Shown piece by piece: positions 17,550-26,154 of a stretch of 57,756 nt of DNA. The notes below the pieces were generated by a model that saw only the letters and a list, made by a program, of their open reading frames with translations, had not been told where the DNA came from and made no database searches. The position numbers and the translations under genes were made by a program. Positions within the stretch are counted from its first letter, which is position 1; every line of letters starts with the position of its first letter. Origin of the DNA: an uncultured Candidatus Melainabacteria bacterium (GTDB taxonomy: Bacteria; Cyanobacteriota; Vampirovibrionia; Gastranaerophilales; Gastranaerophilaceae); NCBI GenBank assembly GCA_934754505.1, contig CAKVIE010000013.1:1-57756 (forward strand). Direction: 5' to 3'.

Positions 17550-18653
17550 TCAGTCAACTTTATCAATAATTCCGCCGCCAAGAAGTACGTCACCATCGTA
17601 AAACACTGCCGATTGACCGCATGCTATTGAACGTTGCATGTCTTCAAAAACAACTTCCACATCGCCATTTTCGAGCGGATAGATTGTTGCGGGTGTCGGT
17701 GATTGAGTTGAGCGGATTTTTGCCTGACATTTTTTAGGTTCTTTCAATTCATCAAAGGCTATCCAGTTAAGTTTTGTTGCGGTTAATTTTTCGTTGAAAG
17801 TTTTGTCTTTAAATCCGACAACGACTTCATTCGTATCTTTTCTTAATTCCACAACGTAAAGAGCCTCGGTTGAACTTACGCCCAAACCTTTTCTTTGACC
17901 GATTGTATAGTTCCAAATTCCGTTGTGATGACCTAAAACTTTTCCGTCTGTATCAACGATATTGCCGTCTTTGCCTTGAACTTGAAGAAGTTCGTTGTAA
18001 TCGCCTTCATAAAAATCTTGGCTGTCAGGTTTGTCGGCAACTTCCAAGCCAAAAGATTTTGCTATTGCTCTGATTTCTTCTTTTGTGTAATCTCCGAGCG
18101 GAAGCATAATTCTTTTGAGCTGTTCTTGTTTTAATCTGTACAAGAAATAGGATTGGTCTTTTTTCGGATTTATGCCTCGTTTGAGTAAAAATCTTCCGTT
18201 TTCTTCCGAAATTCTTGCATAGTGACCTGTTGCAAATTTGTCGAATTGTATTCCGTTAAGCTCTGCAACTTTCGGCAAAACGTCGAATTTAATCAAGGAA
18301 TTGCACCAAATACAAGGGTTTGGAGTTCTTCCTGCCAAATATTCCTTTTTAAAATTATCTAAAACGATTTTTTCATACTGTTCAGCACAGTCGAAAACGT
18401 GGAATTCTATTCCTATTTGTTCACAAATTTTTCTTGCCGACTCAATGTCCTCTTTTTCATCAGGTCCTAAACAAGCGTTATGAGTGGATTGTTTTTTGGG
18501 AAGTTGGTTTATTTTTTCCTGAATGCTCTTATAAACACCAGTTTTGCCCCAAATAGCCATTGTTGCACCGATAACTTCATGACCTTGTTCTTTTAATAAT
18601 AATGCGGTTGTTGAAGAATCTACTCCGCCTGACATTCCGACTAATATTCTCAT
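17550..18653 (-). CDS. mnmA: tRNA 2-thiouridylase MnmA (variant lacking the second catalytic Cys)
   Basis: A 367-residue enzyme that thiolates U34 of tRNA Lys/Glu/Gln. The PP-loop SGGVDSS (8-14), the NPCIWCN motif (C114, C117), the DQSYFLYRL segment and the C-terminal barrel are all present. At the position where E. coli-type enzymes have the persulphide cysteine (ICFI), the sequence reads SQDFYEG (211-217), with no cysteine nearby. An inserted segment NACLGPDEKED (about 59-69) carries extra Cys C61. AAGGAA precedes the ATG. Convergent with the CpaF-like gene. Confidence 0.92.
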   Translation of the reverse strand: MRILVGMSGGVDSSTTALLLKEQGHEVIGATMAIWGKTGVYKSIQEKINQLPKKQSTHNACLGPDEKEDIESARKICEQIGIEFHVFDCAEQYEKIVLDNFKKEYLAGRTPNPCIWCNSLIKFDVLPKVAELNGIQFDKFATGHYARISEENGRFLLKRGINPKKDQSYFLYRLKQEQLKRIMLPLGDYTKEEIRAIAKSFGLEVADKPDSQDFYEGDYNELLQVQGKDGNIVDTDGKVLGHHNGIWNYTIGQRKGLGVSSTEALYVVELRKDTNEVVVGFKDKTFNEKLTATKLNWIAFDELKEPKKCQAKIRSTQSPTPATIYPLENGDVEVVFEDMQRSIACGQSAVFYDGDVLLGGGIIDKVD

Positions 18654-18757
18654 TGATTGTGTTCCTTAATTACTTCTTTTTTCAGTAAACCACGAAAATC
18701 CCGATTATTCCATAGTTTCAAGTTTTTTTTGAATTTTTTTTACGGAAAAATTCAGAT

Positions 18758-18783
18758 AACCGATTATTACTCGGTTTTTTTAA
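18758..18783 (+). terminator. Orphan plus-strand terminator upstream of dnaB
   Basis: AACCGA / TCGGTT stem with a 7-nt loop followed by TTTTTT. No plus-strand gene ends nearby (mnmA is antisense), so it may end a small RNA or antisense transcript, or act as an attenuator before dnaB. Confidence 0.6.
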
Positions 18784-18870
18784 TCTTATAAAAAATAAAA
18801 TTTACATGATTTAAAAACTCGTTCATGAAAAAATTTTTATATGATAACATGCCAAAGTAAGGAGAAAACC

Positions 18871-20226
18871 ATGCCCCAACAATTAGTTAAACAATCTAAA
18901 AATAATCTTGTACCGCAAAGTATTGATGCGGAAGAAGCTATTTTAGGTGCTGTTTTGACGAGTTCAACCGCTTATGCCAAAATTGCCGATATGATTATTT
19001 CTCAAGACTTTTACAAACCTGCAAACAGAGAAGTTTACGAGGCGATAAAATATTTGAGCGAAAGAAATGAACCTGTTGATATCGTAACGGTTTCAGAAAA
19101 ACTTAAAGATTGGGGTAAACTTAAAGAAGCAGGCGGCAGAGATTATATCACCGATTTAGCTTTAAATTCGGTTTCAACCGTTAACGTGCAGTATTATGCC
19201 AAAATCGTTAAAGATACTGCTATCAGAAGAAATCTTATCTCCGCAGGCTCCGAAATAGTTAATATGTCTTACGAAAACGAATCTCCGGATTTGGTTATTG
19301 ATTGTGCGGAAAAACTTATTTTCAACGTTTCATCACAAAGAAATACTTCTGAAATTCAACCGATTACCAACCTCGTTTTTGAAACTTATGATGATATCGA
19401 ATACCGATATAACCACATGGACGAGCTTTCCGGTGTGGAAACGGGATTTTATGATTTTGACCAAATGACATCGGGCTTGCAACCGTCAAACCTCATAATT
19501 TTAGCGGCACGTCCTGCAATGGGAAAAACTGCTTTTGCCCTCAATATCGCTCAACATGTCGGACTTAAAACGGATAAAGCCGTTGCTATATTCTCTCTTG
19601 AAATGTCAAAGAAAGAACTTATGAAAAGACTTCTCGCCTCTGAAGCCGAAGTCGATGCAAGAAGAATGACATCAGGACACCTTCAGCCTCAAGACTGGGA
19701 AAAAATTACAAACGTAATGACAGCATACTCCGATAATTCAAAAATTTATATCGACGATACAGGCGGACTTTCAGTCACGGAAATGAGAGCTAAATGCCGC
19801 CGACTCGCAATGACCGAGAAAAAACTCGGTTTGATTATCATTGACTACCTTCAACTTATGCAAGGTACAAACCCAAATGACAGAAACCAAGAAATTTCAG
19901 CTATCTCAAGAGGATTGAAAACACTTGCAAGAGAATTGAATATTCCTATCATTGCACTTTCTCAATTATCTCGTGCATCAGAAAAAAGAATAGATAAACG
20001 TCCGTTGCTCTCCGACCTTAGAGATTCGGGAGCTATCGAACAAGATGCCGACATTGTTATGTTTATTCACAGAGAAGAATATTATGACCGTGAAAACCCC
20101 GATTTAAAAGGCAAAGCGGAATTAATTCTCGCAAAACACAGAAGCGGTGAAGTCGGAACAATTAATCTTCACTTTCAGGCAAATATTACGAAATTCAAAA
20201 ACCCGACAAATACCAACGTTTACTAA
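18871..20226 (+). CDS. dnaB: Replicative DNA helicase
   Basis: A 451-residue hexameric 5'-3' helicase of the replication fork. The N-terminal helical domain (about 15-115) is followed by a RecA-like core with Walker A ARPAMGKT (213-220) and Walker B LGLIIIDYLQLM. Later come the Q-loop region ALSQLSRASEKR and the arginine segment LRDSGAIEQDAD. The ATG at 18871 has AAGGAG at ideal distance; the upstream in-frame ATG at 18841 has none. The stop codon overlaps the stop of the convergent radical SAM gene. A DciA-like loader candidate is encoded at 33.7 kb. Confidence 0.97.
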   Translation: MPQQLVKQSKNNLVPQSIDAEEAILGAVLTSSTAYAKIADMIISQDFYKPANREVYEAIKYLSERNEPVDIVTVSEKLKDWGKLKEAGGRDYITDLALNSVSTVNVQYYAKIVKDTAIRRNLISAGSEIVNMSYENESPDLVIDCAEKLIFNVSSQRNTSEIQPITNLVFETYDDIEYRYNHMDELSGVETGFYDFDQMTSGLQPSNLIILAARPAMGKTAFALNIAQHVGLKTDKAVAIFSLEMSKKELMKRLLASEAEVDARRMTSGHLQPQDWEKITNVMTAYSDNSKIYIDDTGGLSVTEMRAKCRRLAMTEKKLGLIIIDYLQLMQGTNPNDRNQEISAISRGLKTLARELNIPIIALSQLSRASEKRIDKRPLLSDLRDSGAIEQDADIVMFIHREEYYDRENPDLKGKAELILAKHRSGEVGTINLHFQANITKFKNPTNTNVY

Positions 20227-21242
20227 ATATATTCTACATTTCGGTATGAAAAATCTTTTTTAATTTTTTCATACTGCTTCAAAATTTCAGTTTCAGTTGT
20301 GGGAAAGTCGGGTTTTTCCGTATTTTGCTCAACAATAAGTGCAAAAGTGTATAATTCACAAATAAGATCTTCTTTTTGACTTTTATATTTTATGTACTCA
20401 ATTAAATATCTTATATTTGGTAAATTGTGTTCATAAATACCGGAATACCAAGCTTCAACATCAGCAACAATCTGTTTTACATTTGCTTCTTTAGCTTTTT
20501 GCAAAAATAAATCAACTTCTTCTATTGAATCGTTTATTCCGGGAATAATTATCATTTTAGCTTTAACGTGTTCTCCTGTATCAACAGAGGCATATTTTTT
20601 TATATTTTCCCAAACTCTGTCAAATTGTTTTACTCTTTTTATTCTTTCATAAGTTTCTTTTTTACCTGTATCCGGAGAAATTACAATATTTACAAGTCCG
20701 TTTTTCAGACCGTTTTCTATTGCTTGAGAATACTTTATACCTGATGAAAATATTTTTATTTTGAAATTTCTTTCTATAAAAATATCTAATAAATCATTAA
20801 ATTCGGGTAAAAGTGTCGGTTCTCCTCCAAGAAACAATATTTCTCCACAGGGTTTTAAACTGTTTTTTTCGATTAATCCTTTTACAAACGGTAAAACGTT
20901 GTAGTAAAAATTTCCTCCATTATATTTTTTATCACAGTATATGCAATTTGAATTACAAGTGTTCCAATGGTTGAAACTTATATACGAAATGTAATTTTCA
21001 TCGTTTGAATAGTCTTTAAAATCAGATAAAAATATACAGCCTTTGCATTTTGCAGGATCTTCTATTTTTTCTTGCTTTAAATCTTTTTTTAATGAAAATA
21101 ATTTATTGTAATCAATATTTTCAATATCATCAAATTGCATTATAAAGGGGAAACCTTCTTTTTCTCCATTACGTCTGACACAGCAATCTCTTATTTCATA
21201 TTTCTCTATGTGTAATCCATGTGATAAAAAAGGACAATCCAT
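20223..21242 (-). CDS. Stand-alone radical SAM protein (family member 1)
   Basis: A 339-residue radical SAM protein. The N-terminus carries a CC pair (IRDCCVRRNG, about 19-24) and CKGC near residue 62. The SAM cluster is CNSNCIYC near residue 95, and the barrel has GGEPTL near 136. It belongs to the same family as the genes at 39.6 and 53.3 kb and the remnant at 36.3 kb. All share the N-terminal CC, an intermediate CxxC, and a D(S/A/T)G.(K/R)E..(K/R).IK loop. It is last in the rplS-ylqF-rnhB run, with GAGGT before its ATG. Its stop overlaps that of dnaB. The substrate is unknown. Confidence 0.8.
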   Translation of the reverse strand: MDCPFLSHGLHIEKYEIRDCCVRRNGEKEGFPFIMQFDDIENIDYNKLFSLKKDLKQEKIEDPAKCKGCIFLSDFKDYSNDENYISYISFNHWNTCNSNCIYCDKKYNGGNFYYNVLPFVKGLIEKNSLKPCGEILFLGGEPTLLPEFNDLLDIFIERNFKIKIFSSGIKYSQAIENGLKNGLVNIVISPDTGKKETYERIKRVKQFDRVWENIKKYASVDTGEHVKAKMIIIPGINDSIEEVDLFLQKAKEANVKQIVADVEAWYSGIYEHNLPNIRYLIEYIKYKSQKEDLICELYTFALIVEQNTEKPDFPTTETEILKQYEKIKKDFSYRNVEYI

Positions 21243-21262
21243 ATTTACCTCGTTTTTAGTTT

Positions 21263-21910
21263 TTAAAAAAGTGCAAGCTGTTTTGCAAAATGTTTTTCCA
21301 AAAAACTCTTTCTATGATATTCGGTAACTCCGTATTTATCAATAGCATCAAGATGTTCCTGCGTTAAATACCCTTTATTCTTTGCCCATAAATATTCAGG
21401 GTGCTTTTTGTCGAGTTCCGACATATATCTGTCACGAGTAACTTTAGCTAAAATACTTGCAGCTGCTATACTCGCAGATTTTCCGTCACCTTTTACCAAA
21501 AATTGCTGGTCATAGTCAAATTTAGGAACGAGTTTATTTCCGTCAACCAAAATTTTGTATCTTTCAGCTGAAACCTTTTCTATAACTGAAAGGCATGCCT
21601 TTTTCATACAATTTAAAGAAGTTTGTAAAATATTTGTTTTTTCTATCTCCTCAACACTACCGAAAATAATCTCATAAACAGAATTGTTTATAATAACATC
21701 AAACAGACGTTCCCGACTCTTTTCGGTCAATTTCTTCGAGTCGTTAATTTCTTCAAGCTCCTTTATCAAAGCTTTATCAAGATTTGGAAAATGCACAGCA
21801 GCTGCAACAACATCTCCTGCCCCCGGTCCTCTGCCTGCTTCGTCCGTTCCTATCAGACAAAGTCCTTCCTCGATTATCTTCTCGTCAAATTTTATCAGTT
21901 TAGATTTCAT
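21263..21910 (-). CDS. rnhB: Ribonuclease HII
   Basis: A 215-residue enzyme that nicks RNA in RNA-DNA hybrids and removes misincorporated ribonucleotides. The catalytic set is visible: D23 and E24 in GTDEAGRGPGAGDVV, D123 in ILVDGNK, and D160 in ILAKVTRDRYM. The usual GPLAGPVV is GPGAGDVV here. It overlaps the end of ylqF by 11 nt, a common ylqF-rnhB pairing. Confidence 0.96.
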   Translation of the reverse strand: MKSKLIKFDEKIIEEGLCLIGTDEAGRGPGAGDVVAAAVHFPNLDKALIKELEEINDSKKLTEKSRERLFDVIINNSVYEIIFGSVEEIEKTNILQTSLNCMKKACLSVIEKVSAERYKILVDGNKLVPKFDYDQQFLVKGDGKSASIAAASILAKVTRDRYMSELDKKHPEYLWAKNKGYLTQEHLDAIDKYGVTEYHRKSFLEKHFAKQLALF

Positions 21911-22739
21911 CGAGTGTAAGCCTGCCGAGTCTGCCGTTTCTGAAGTCGTTCATTAACATTGATGCCGCTCTCAAGGTGTCGGGTGTCGAATTTTGCCCGA
22001 TTAAATTTCTCTTAACGGCAATTTTTTCGAGTGAAAATTCTTCTCCGTCATCAAAACCATATCTCTCTTTTATAATTTCGGGGTATTTTTGTGACATTAA
22101 TTTCAAAAATTCTATCGCTATTCCCTCGAGTTCATAAGCATTTTCACCGATTGAATCAACATAAGCCAATTTTAATGCCTTCTCCTGTTCAACCTGCTTT
22201 ACGGGAATAATCCCCGGAGTGTCTAACAAATCAACCCTCGGATTGATTCTAACCCATTGCTGCTGCCTTGTGACACCTGCTTTTGCACCCGTTTTGGTCT
22301 TTGTCTTTTTGATAAGTTTATTAATTATACTTGATTTACCCACGTTCGGCATGCCGATTATCATTGCTCTTGCAGGTCGTGGCAATAAACCCTTTTGTAC
22401 AAGTTTCATAATCGCAGGTTTGCTTAAATCCGCTATTTTATTCACTATCTTGGTTATATCACGATTATCGTTGCTGCTTGTTGTGATTATTTCACTTCCG
22501 GTTTCTCGCTTGATTTTCTCCGAAAATATCTTCGTTTGCTCACTATCAGACAAATCGGCTTTGTTTAATATGATTAATCTCGGCTTCTCTCCGATTAACC
22601 GCTTTATATCAGGATACATTGAACTCAACGGCAGCCTCGAATCTGCTACCTCTACAACAACATCAACAAGATTAAGCTGCTCTTTTAACTTCCTCTCTGC
22701 CTTTGCAATATGCCCCGGATACCAGTGAATAAACTTCAT
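21900..22739 (-). CDS. ylqF: Ribosome biogenesis GTPase YlqF/RbgA
   Basis: A 279-residue circularly permuted GTPase needed for late 50S assembly. G4 (NKAD, 59-62) comes before G1 (GMPNVGKSS, 129-137) and G3 (DTPG, 173-176), as expected for the family. The C-terminal helical RNA-binding domain is present. It sits between rplS and rnhB in an apparent operon, an arrangement conserved in many bacteria. Its substrate complex contains ribosomal proteins assembled late on the 50S subunit. Confidence 0.95.
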   Translation of the reverse strand: MKFIHWYPGHIAKAERKLKEQLNLVDVVVEVADSRLPLSSMYPDIKRLIGEKPRLIILNKADLSDSEQTKIFSEKIKRETGSEIITTSSNDNRDITKIVNKIADLSKPAIMKLVQKGLLPRPARAMIIGMPNVGKSSIINKLIKKTKTKTGAKAGVTRQQQWVRINPRVDLLDTPGIIPVKQVEQEKALKLAYVDSIGENAYELEGIAIEFLKLMSQKYPEIIKERYGFDDGEEFSLEKIAVKRNLIGQNSTPDTLRAASMLMNDFRNGRLGRLTLDEI

Positions 22740-22812
22740 TTTATCTCCTTATCAGTAAAGCCATAACCTCTCGATTATGGCTTCTGAACTTTTCTTCCTG
22801 TAAATTTGCAAC

Positions 22813-23169
22813 TTATTTTCTGTTTTCAACTTTTTCTTTAATACGAGTTGCTTTTCCGGTTCTTTCTCTCAAGTAATAAAGTTTAGCACGTCTTACGTCA
22901 CCTTTTCTTATTACCATGATTTTTTCAATTCTTGGTGAATATACAGGGAATACACGTTCTACACCTACGCCTTGGAAAGTCTTTCTAACCGTAATTGTCT
23001 TGCCGACTCCGCTTCCGTGTTTCTTTATGATTGTTCCTTCAAATGCCTGAGTTCTTTCTTTATTACCTTCGATAATTCTTACCGAAACTCTGACAGTGTC
23101 GCCCGGATTCAATGCCGGTAATTCTTTATTTACAGTTTCTTTGTTTAAGTCTTTTACTATAGGATTCAT
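22813..23169 (-). CDS. rplS: 50S ribosomal protein L19
   Basis: A 118-residue ribosomal protein located at the 30S-50S interface. The family stretches PGDTVRVSVRIIEGNKERTQ and FEGTIIKKHGSGVGKTITVR are present, and the end YYLRERTGKATRIKEK is typical. AAGGA precedes the ATG, and a strong promoter lies at 23203-23231. It heads the rplS-ylqF-rnhB-radical SAM run. Confidence 0.97.
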   Translation of the reverse strand: MNPIVKDLNKETVNKELPALNPGDTVRVSVRIIEGNKERTQAFEGTIIKKHGSGVGKTITVRKTFQGVGVERVFPVYSPRIEKIMVIRKGDVRRAKLYYLRERTGKATRIKEKVENRK

Positions 23170-23202
23170 GACTTAGTCCTTCCTTTTTGGATTTGCCTTT
23201 CT

Positions 23203-23231
23203 ATCATAATTAAAACATATTTTTTATACAA
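23203..23231 (-). promoter_or_regulatory. rplS promoter
   Basis: On the minus strand: TTGTAT (23231-23226), exactly 17 nt, TATGAT (23208-23203). The predicted start is near 23196, giving a leader of about 27 nt with a Shine-Dalgarno sequence. Confidence 0.75.
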
Positions 23232-23390
23232 GTATTTTTTTAAATTTTTTTATTAAAACCCTATAAAAGATGTATTCAGATTGTTATTCCTTGTTGTTAT
23301 GATATTTCTGTACCCCGATTGTACCGTTGAAATCTATCTCTAAATTGATTTTAATGTTATTGGGGATATTATTTAGAAAGGTTTTACACT

Positions 23391-23576
23391 ATGTCAGCTA
23401 TTAAAGATTTTTTTAAAGACATTTTTATGTTGGCTCCCGAAAAAGGTTTAGTCGGTCTTTCCGGTCTTAAAAAAACGAAAAAATCAGCTAAAAAATCTAT
23501 CGTTAAGTCAACTAAATCATCTGAGCCGAAATTGTCGGATTTGATGAGAAAAAGTTACAAAAAACTGGAAGTTTAA
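23391..23576 (+). CDS. Small Lys-rich protein of unknown function
   Basis: A 61-residue ORF with AAAGG 9 nt before its ATG and its own terminator 15 nt after the stop. The N-terminus is amphipathic (MSAIKDFFKDIFMLAPEKG). The middle is lysine-rich (KKTKKSAKKSIVKSTK), and the C-terminus (LSDLMRKSYKKLEV) looks helical. I recognise no family. It could be a small nucleic-acid- or membrane-associated protein. It stands alone between divergent rplS and the convergent glycosyltransferase operon. Confidence 0.65.
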   Translation: MSAIKDFFKDIFMLAPEKGLVGLSGLKKTKKSAKKSIVKSTKSSEPKLSDLMRKSYKKLEV

Positions 23577-23591
23577 AAATTTATTTTTTAC

Positions 23592-23635
23592 AAAAAAAGA
23601 AGGCTGACCGCTAAAAGGTTGACCTTCTTTTTTTA
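23592..23635. terminator. Bidirectional terminator
   Basis: GAAGG...CCTTC stem, extended by ACC/GGT pairs, with A-run and T-run on either side. It lies between two converging transcription units (23391-23576 plus; 23651-30460 minus). Confidence 0.85.
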
Positions 23636-23650
23636 TTTTTTATTTTGGGT

Positions 23651-26122
23651 CTAATCTTTGATATCCTCTTTTTTCATAATGATATTTACTGCTTTTTTGA
23701 GCTTATTCGCCAAAGTATCATTCATTATTTTTTTGAGTTCGGGATAATCCTTGCCGAGCAAATCGATTTCTTCCTTGCTCATCTTCGTTGCGTGAAGCGA
23801 TTTTACCATTTTATTGTAATAATCTTTTTTATACTGCGGTTTTATCATTGTGTAATAGTACAAAATGTTATGCACCTTGTATCTCAAGAAATCAAGCCTG
23901 AATTTTTCCCAATTTCCCGTTTCCTTGAGGACATTTTCCACCACATCATAAATCTTGATGTGGTCAAACATTCTCGTATCGTTATCGGATAAAATCGAAC
24001 CTTCTCTGCTGTGTCTGTAAACATAGAGTTTTTCTCTGATAAAATATATTCTTTTTGCCGTAAACAACGTTTTGAAAATACATTTGTGATCTTCAAAATC
24101 CAATCCTTCCGCAAAATCTATATTATTGTCATCAAATAATTTTTTCGTATAAAGTTTATTCCACACGCACATCGGGTATGAAAACGGTGAAATATCGTCT
24201 TTATTGAAAATTTTATTATCCAAAAATGACGGGAAGTTTGAATCTTGGAAATATAAAAATCCCTCGTGTTTCTTCGTCTTGTCATTGTAAACATCAGGTG
24301 TAAACATTACTATATCAAGATTTTTTTCCTGCAAAATATTATACAATCTCTCGTACATATTCGGCAAAATCCAATCATCAGGGTCAACAAATCCGATGCA
24401 CTCGCCTGTCGCCATACGAAGCCCGTCATTTCTTGCTGCTCCCGTGCCTGCATTTTTCTTATGCAAAACCTTTATCCGCTTATCTTTTGCCTGATATTCA
24501 TCTAAAATTTTTCCGCTGTCGTCCGTCGAACCGTCATCAACACAAATTATTTCTAAATCCGTCAACGTCTGTGCAATTATACTGTCCAAAGATTGCCTTA
24601 AATACGGTGCTACATTATATACCGGCAATATTATAGAAACTTTCGGTCTGCTCATCGGTTTCTCCTCTATTTTATTCTTAAATGATAATATTTTATCATA
24701 GTTCTCTTTTTGCATTTCTAATTGCTTTTTCATCAATTCCTGATAATACTCTTGCTCTTTTTCAAGCTCGCTCTTGCTGTCTTTCGCAAGATATGTCTTT
24801 TCTCGTTCAATTTCTTCCATATACTTGTTAGCAAGCGTGTTTTTGCTCTTTTCGTAAGCTATTCGGTTTAATTTCTTCTGTCTTTCGCCTTGTGCCTGCA
24901 TTTTATTGTATTTGTCCCAAAGCTCCTTCTCCGTCTGCAATACTTTCTGCTGAAGTTTTTCAACTGCTTCGGTCTTTTCGTTTAATTCTTTCTGTTGTTT
25001 TTCAAGCTCTTTGTACTTGTTTTTAATCTCAATTTCACTGTTTTTTATATCAATCTTTCGATTTTCTATATCGTTAAGCTCTGCCGAAATTTTTTCTTTT
25101 GCCTGATTAATATATGCAATACCTGCCGAATCCTGATTAAAAGCAAATTTAATCACTTCTTCATAACTGTTTTTTCTTATTTCGCTGAAATATCCGAAAT
25201 AAGGTGTCTTTATAAGCGATTCTTCAATCCTTGAAATATCAAGACTTCTGAATAATTTCTGCATCTCAAAGAAATATTCCCTCTGATATCTGCTGTCAAT
25301 CGCTAAAAATCGATAAAATATATCGTGAATAATCCAATCAGTTACTTTTGTCTTGATATCTTCAAAATACGGCTGCTTCTTTAAAATTTCATACGTTGCA
25401 AAAACCATTGGAATGCGGTTTTGCAAACTTCTGCCCGTTCTCGTCATTGTCGAATTCGGGGTGTTTATTCTGTAATAATACAAATATTCATCAACAACGA
25501 CAACACTTTTCGCCTTGGTATATGTTTCAAAAAAGAACGGCAAATCCTCAAATATATTGCCTTCCGAAAATTTTATCTTCTCTTTTACCAAAAAATCCCG
25601 TCGGTATAATTTGTTCCAAACCGCTACGTTTATCTCTGTTATAAAGTTTTTTGTATCCTCGTGATTAAAATTTTTCTTCGGGAATTTTTCAAAACACTTC
25701 AATCCGTAATAATCATCATTTTTCGTCGTTTGGGTCTTTTCATCATACAACAATGCCTTGCACATAACTATGTCGGCTTCCGTTTTAACAGCTTTGCTTA
25801 ACATTGTCTTAAACATGTTTTCATCAACAAAATCATCAGCATCAACAAATCCGATATATTTTCCCGTAGCGGCTTCTAATCCCCTGTTTCTCGAATAAGA
25901 TTGACCTTTTGTTTCTTCATTTTTGATAATTTTTATTCTCTTATCCGCTTTCGCAAACTCTTCTGCAATATCTAACGACTTATCTTGCGAATGGTCGTCA
26001 ACACAAATAATTTCAAGCTCTGTCAACGACTGGTTGACAATCGAATTTAAACACTGACGGAGTTGGTTGTCAGCATTGTAAAGCGGTATTATTATTGATA
26101 TTTCAGGTTTTTTCTTTGCCAT
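23651..26122 (-). CDS. Double GT2 glycosyltransferase joined by a coiled coil
   Basis: An 823-residue protein with two complete GT2-type domains. Domain 1 (about 6-330) has SIIIPLYN and the DxD-like FVDADD (D93, D95, D96). A coiled coil spans about 345-480. Domain 2 (about 489-823) has SIILPVYN and FVDPDDW near 578. GT2 enzymes transfer sugars from nucleotide-sugars, usually to surface polysaccharide or protein. Two active sites could build an alternating or two-step linkage. It is last in a four-gene minus-strand operon with two more GT2 genes and a long coiled-coil protein. Confidence 0.88.
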   Translation of the reverse strand: MAKKKPEISIIIPLYNADNQLRQCLNSIVNQSLTELEIICVDDHSQDKSLDIAEEFAKADKRIKIIKNEETKGQSYSRNRGLEAATGKYIGFVDADDFVDENMFKTMLSKAVKTEADIVMCKALLYDEKTQTTKNDDYYGLKCFEKFPKKNFNHEDTKNFITEINVAVWNKLYRRDFLVKEKIKFSEGNIFEDLPFFFETYTKAKSVVVVDEYLYYYRINTPNSTMTRTGRSLQNRIPMVFATYEILKKQPYFEDIKTKVTDWIIHDIFYRFLAIDSRYQREYFFEMQKLFRSLDISRIEESLIKTPYFGYFSEIRKNSYEEVIKFAFNQDSAGIAYINQAKEKISAELNDIENRKIDIKNSEIEIKNKYKELEKQQKELNEKTEAVEKLQQKVLQTEKELWDKYNKMQAQGERQKKLNRIAYEKSKNTLANKYMEEIEREKTYLAKDSKSELEKEQEYYQELMKKQLEMQKENYDKILSFKNKIEEKPMSRPKVSIILPVYNVAPYLRQSLDSIIAQTLTDLEIICVDDGSTDDSGKILDEYQAKDKRIKVLHKKNAGTGAARNDGLRMATGECIGFVDPDDWILPNMYERLYNILQEKNLDIVMFTPDVYNDKTKKHEGFLYFQDSNFPSFLDNKIFNKDDISPFSYPMCVWNKLYTKKLFDDNNIDFAEGLDFEDHKCIFKTLFTAKRIYFIREKLYVYRHSREGSILSDNDTRMFDHIKIYDVVENVLKETGNWEKFRLDFLRYKVHNILYYYTMIKPQYKKDYYNKMVKSLHATKMSKEEIDLLGKDYPELKKIMNDTLANKLKKAVNIIMKKEDIKD

Positions 26123-26154
26123 TTTTATTTCTTCGCCTTTTGGGTGTCAACCAT

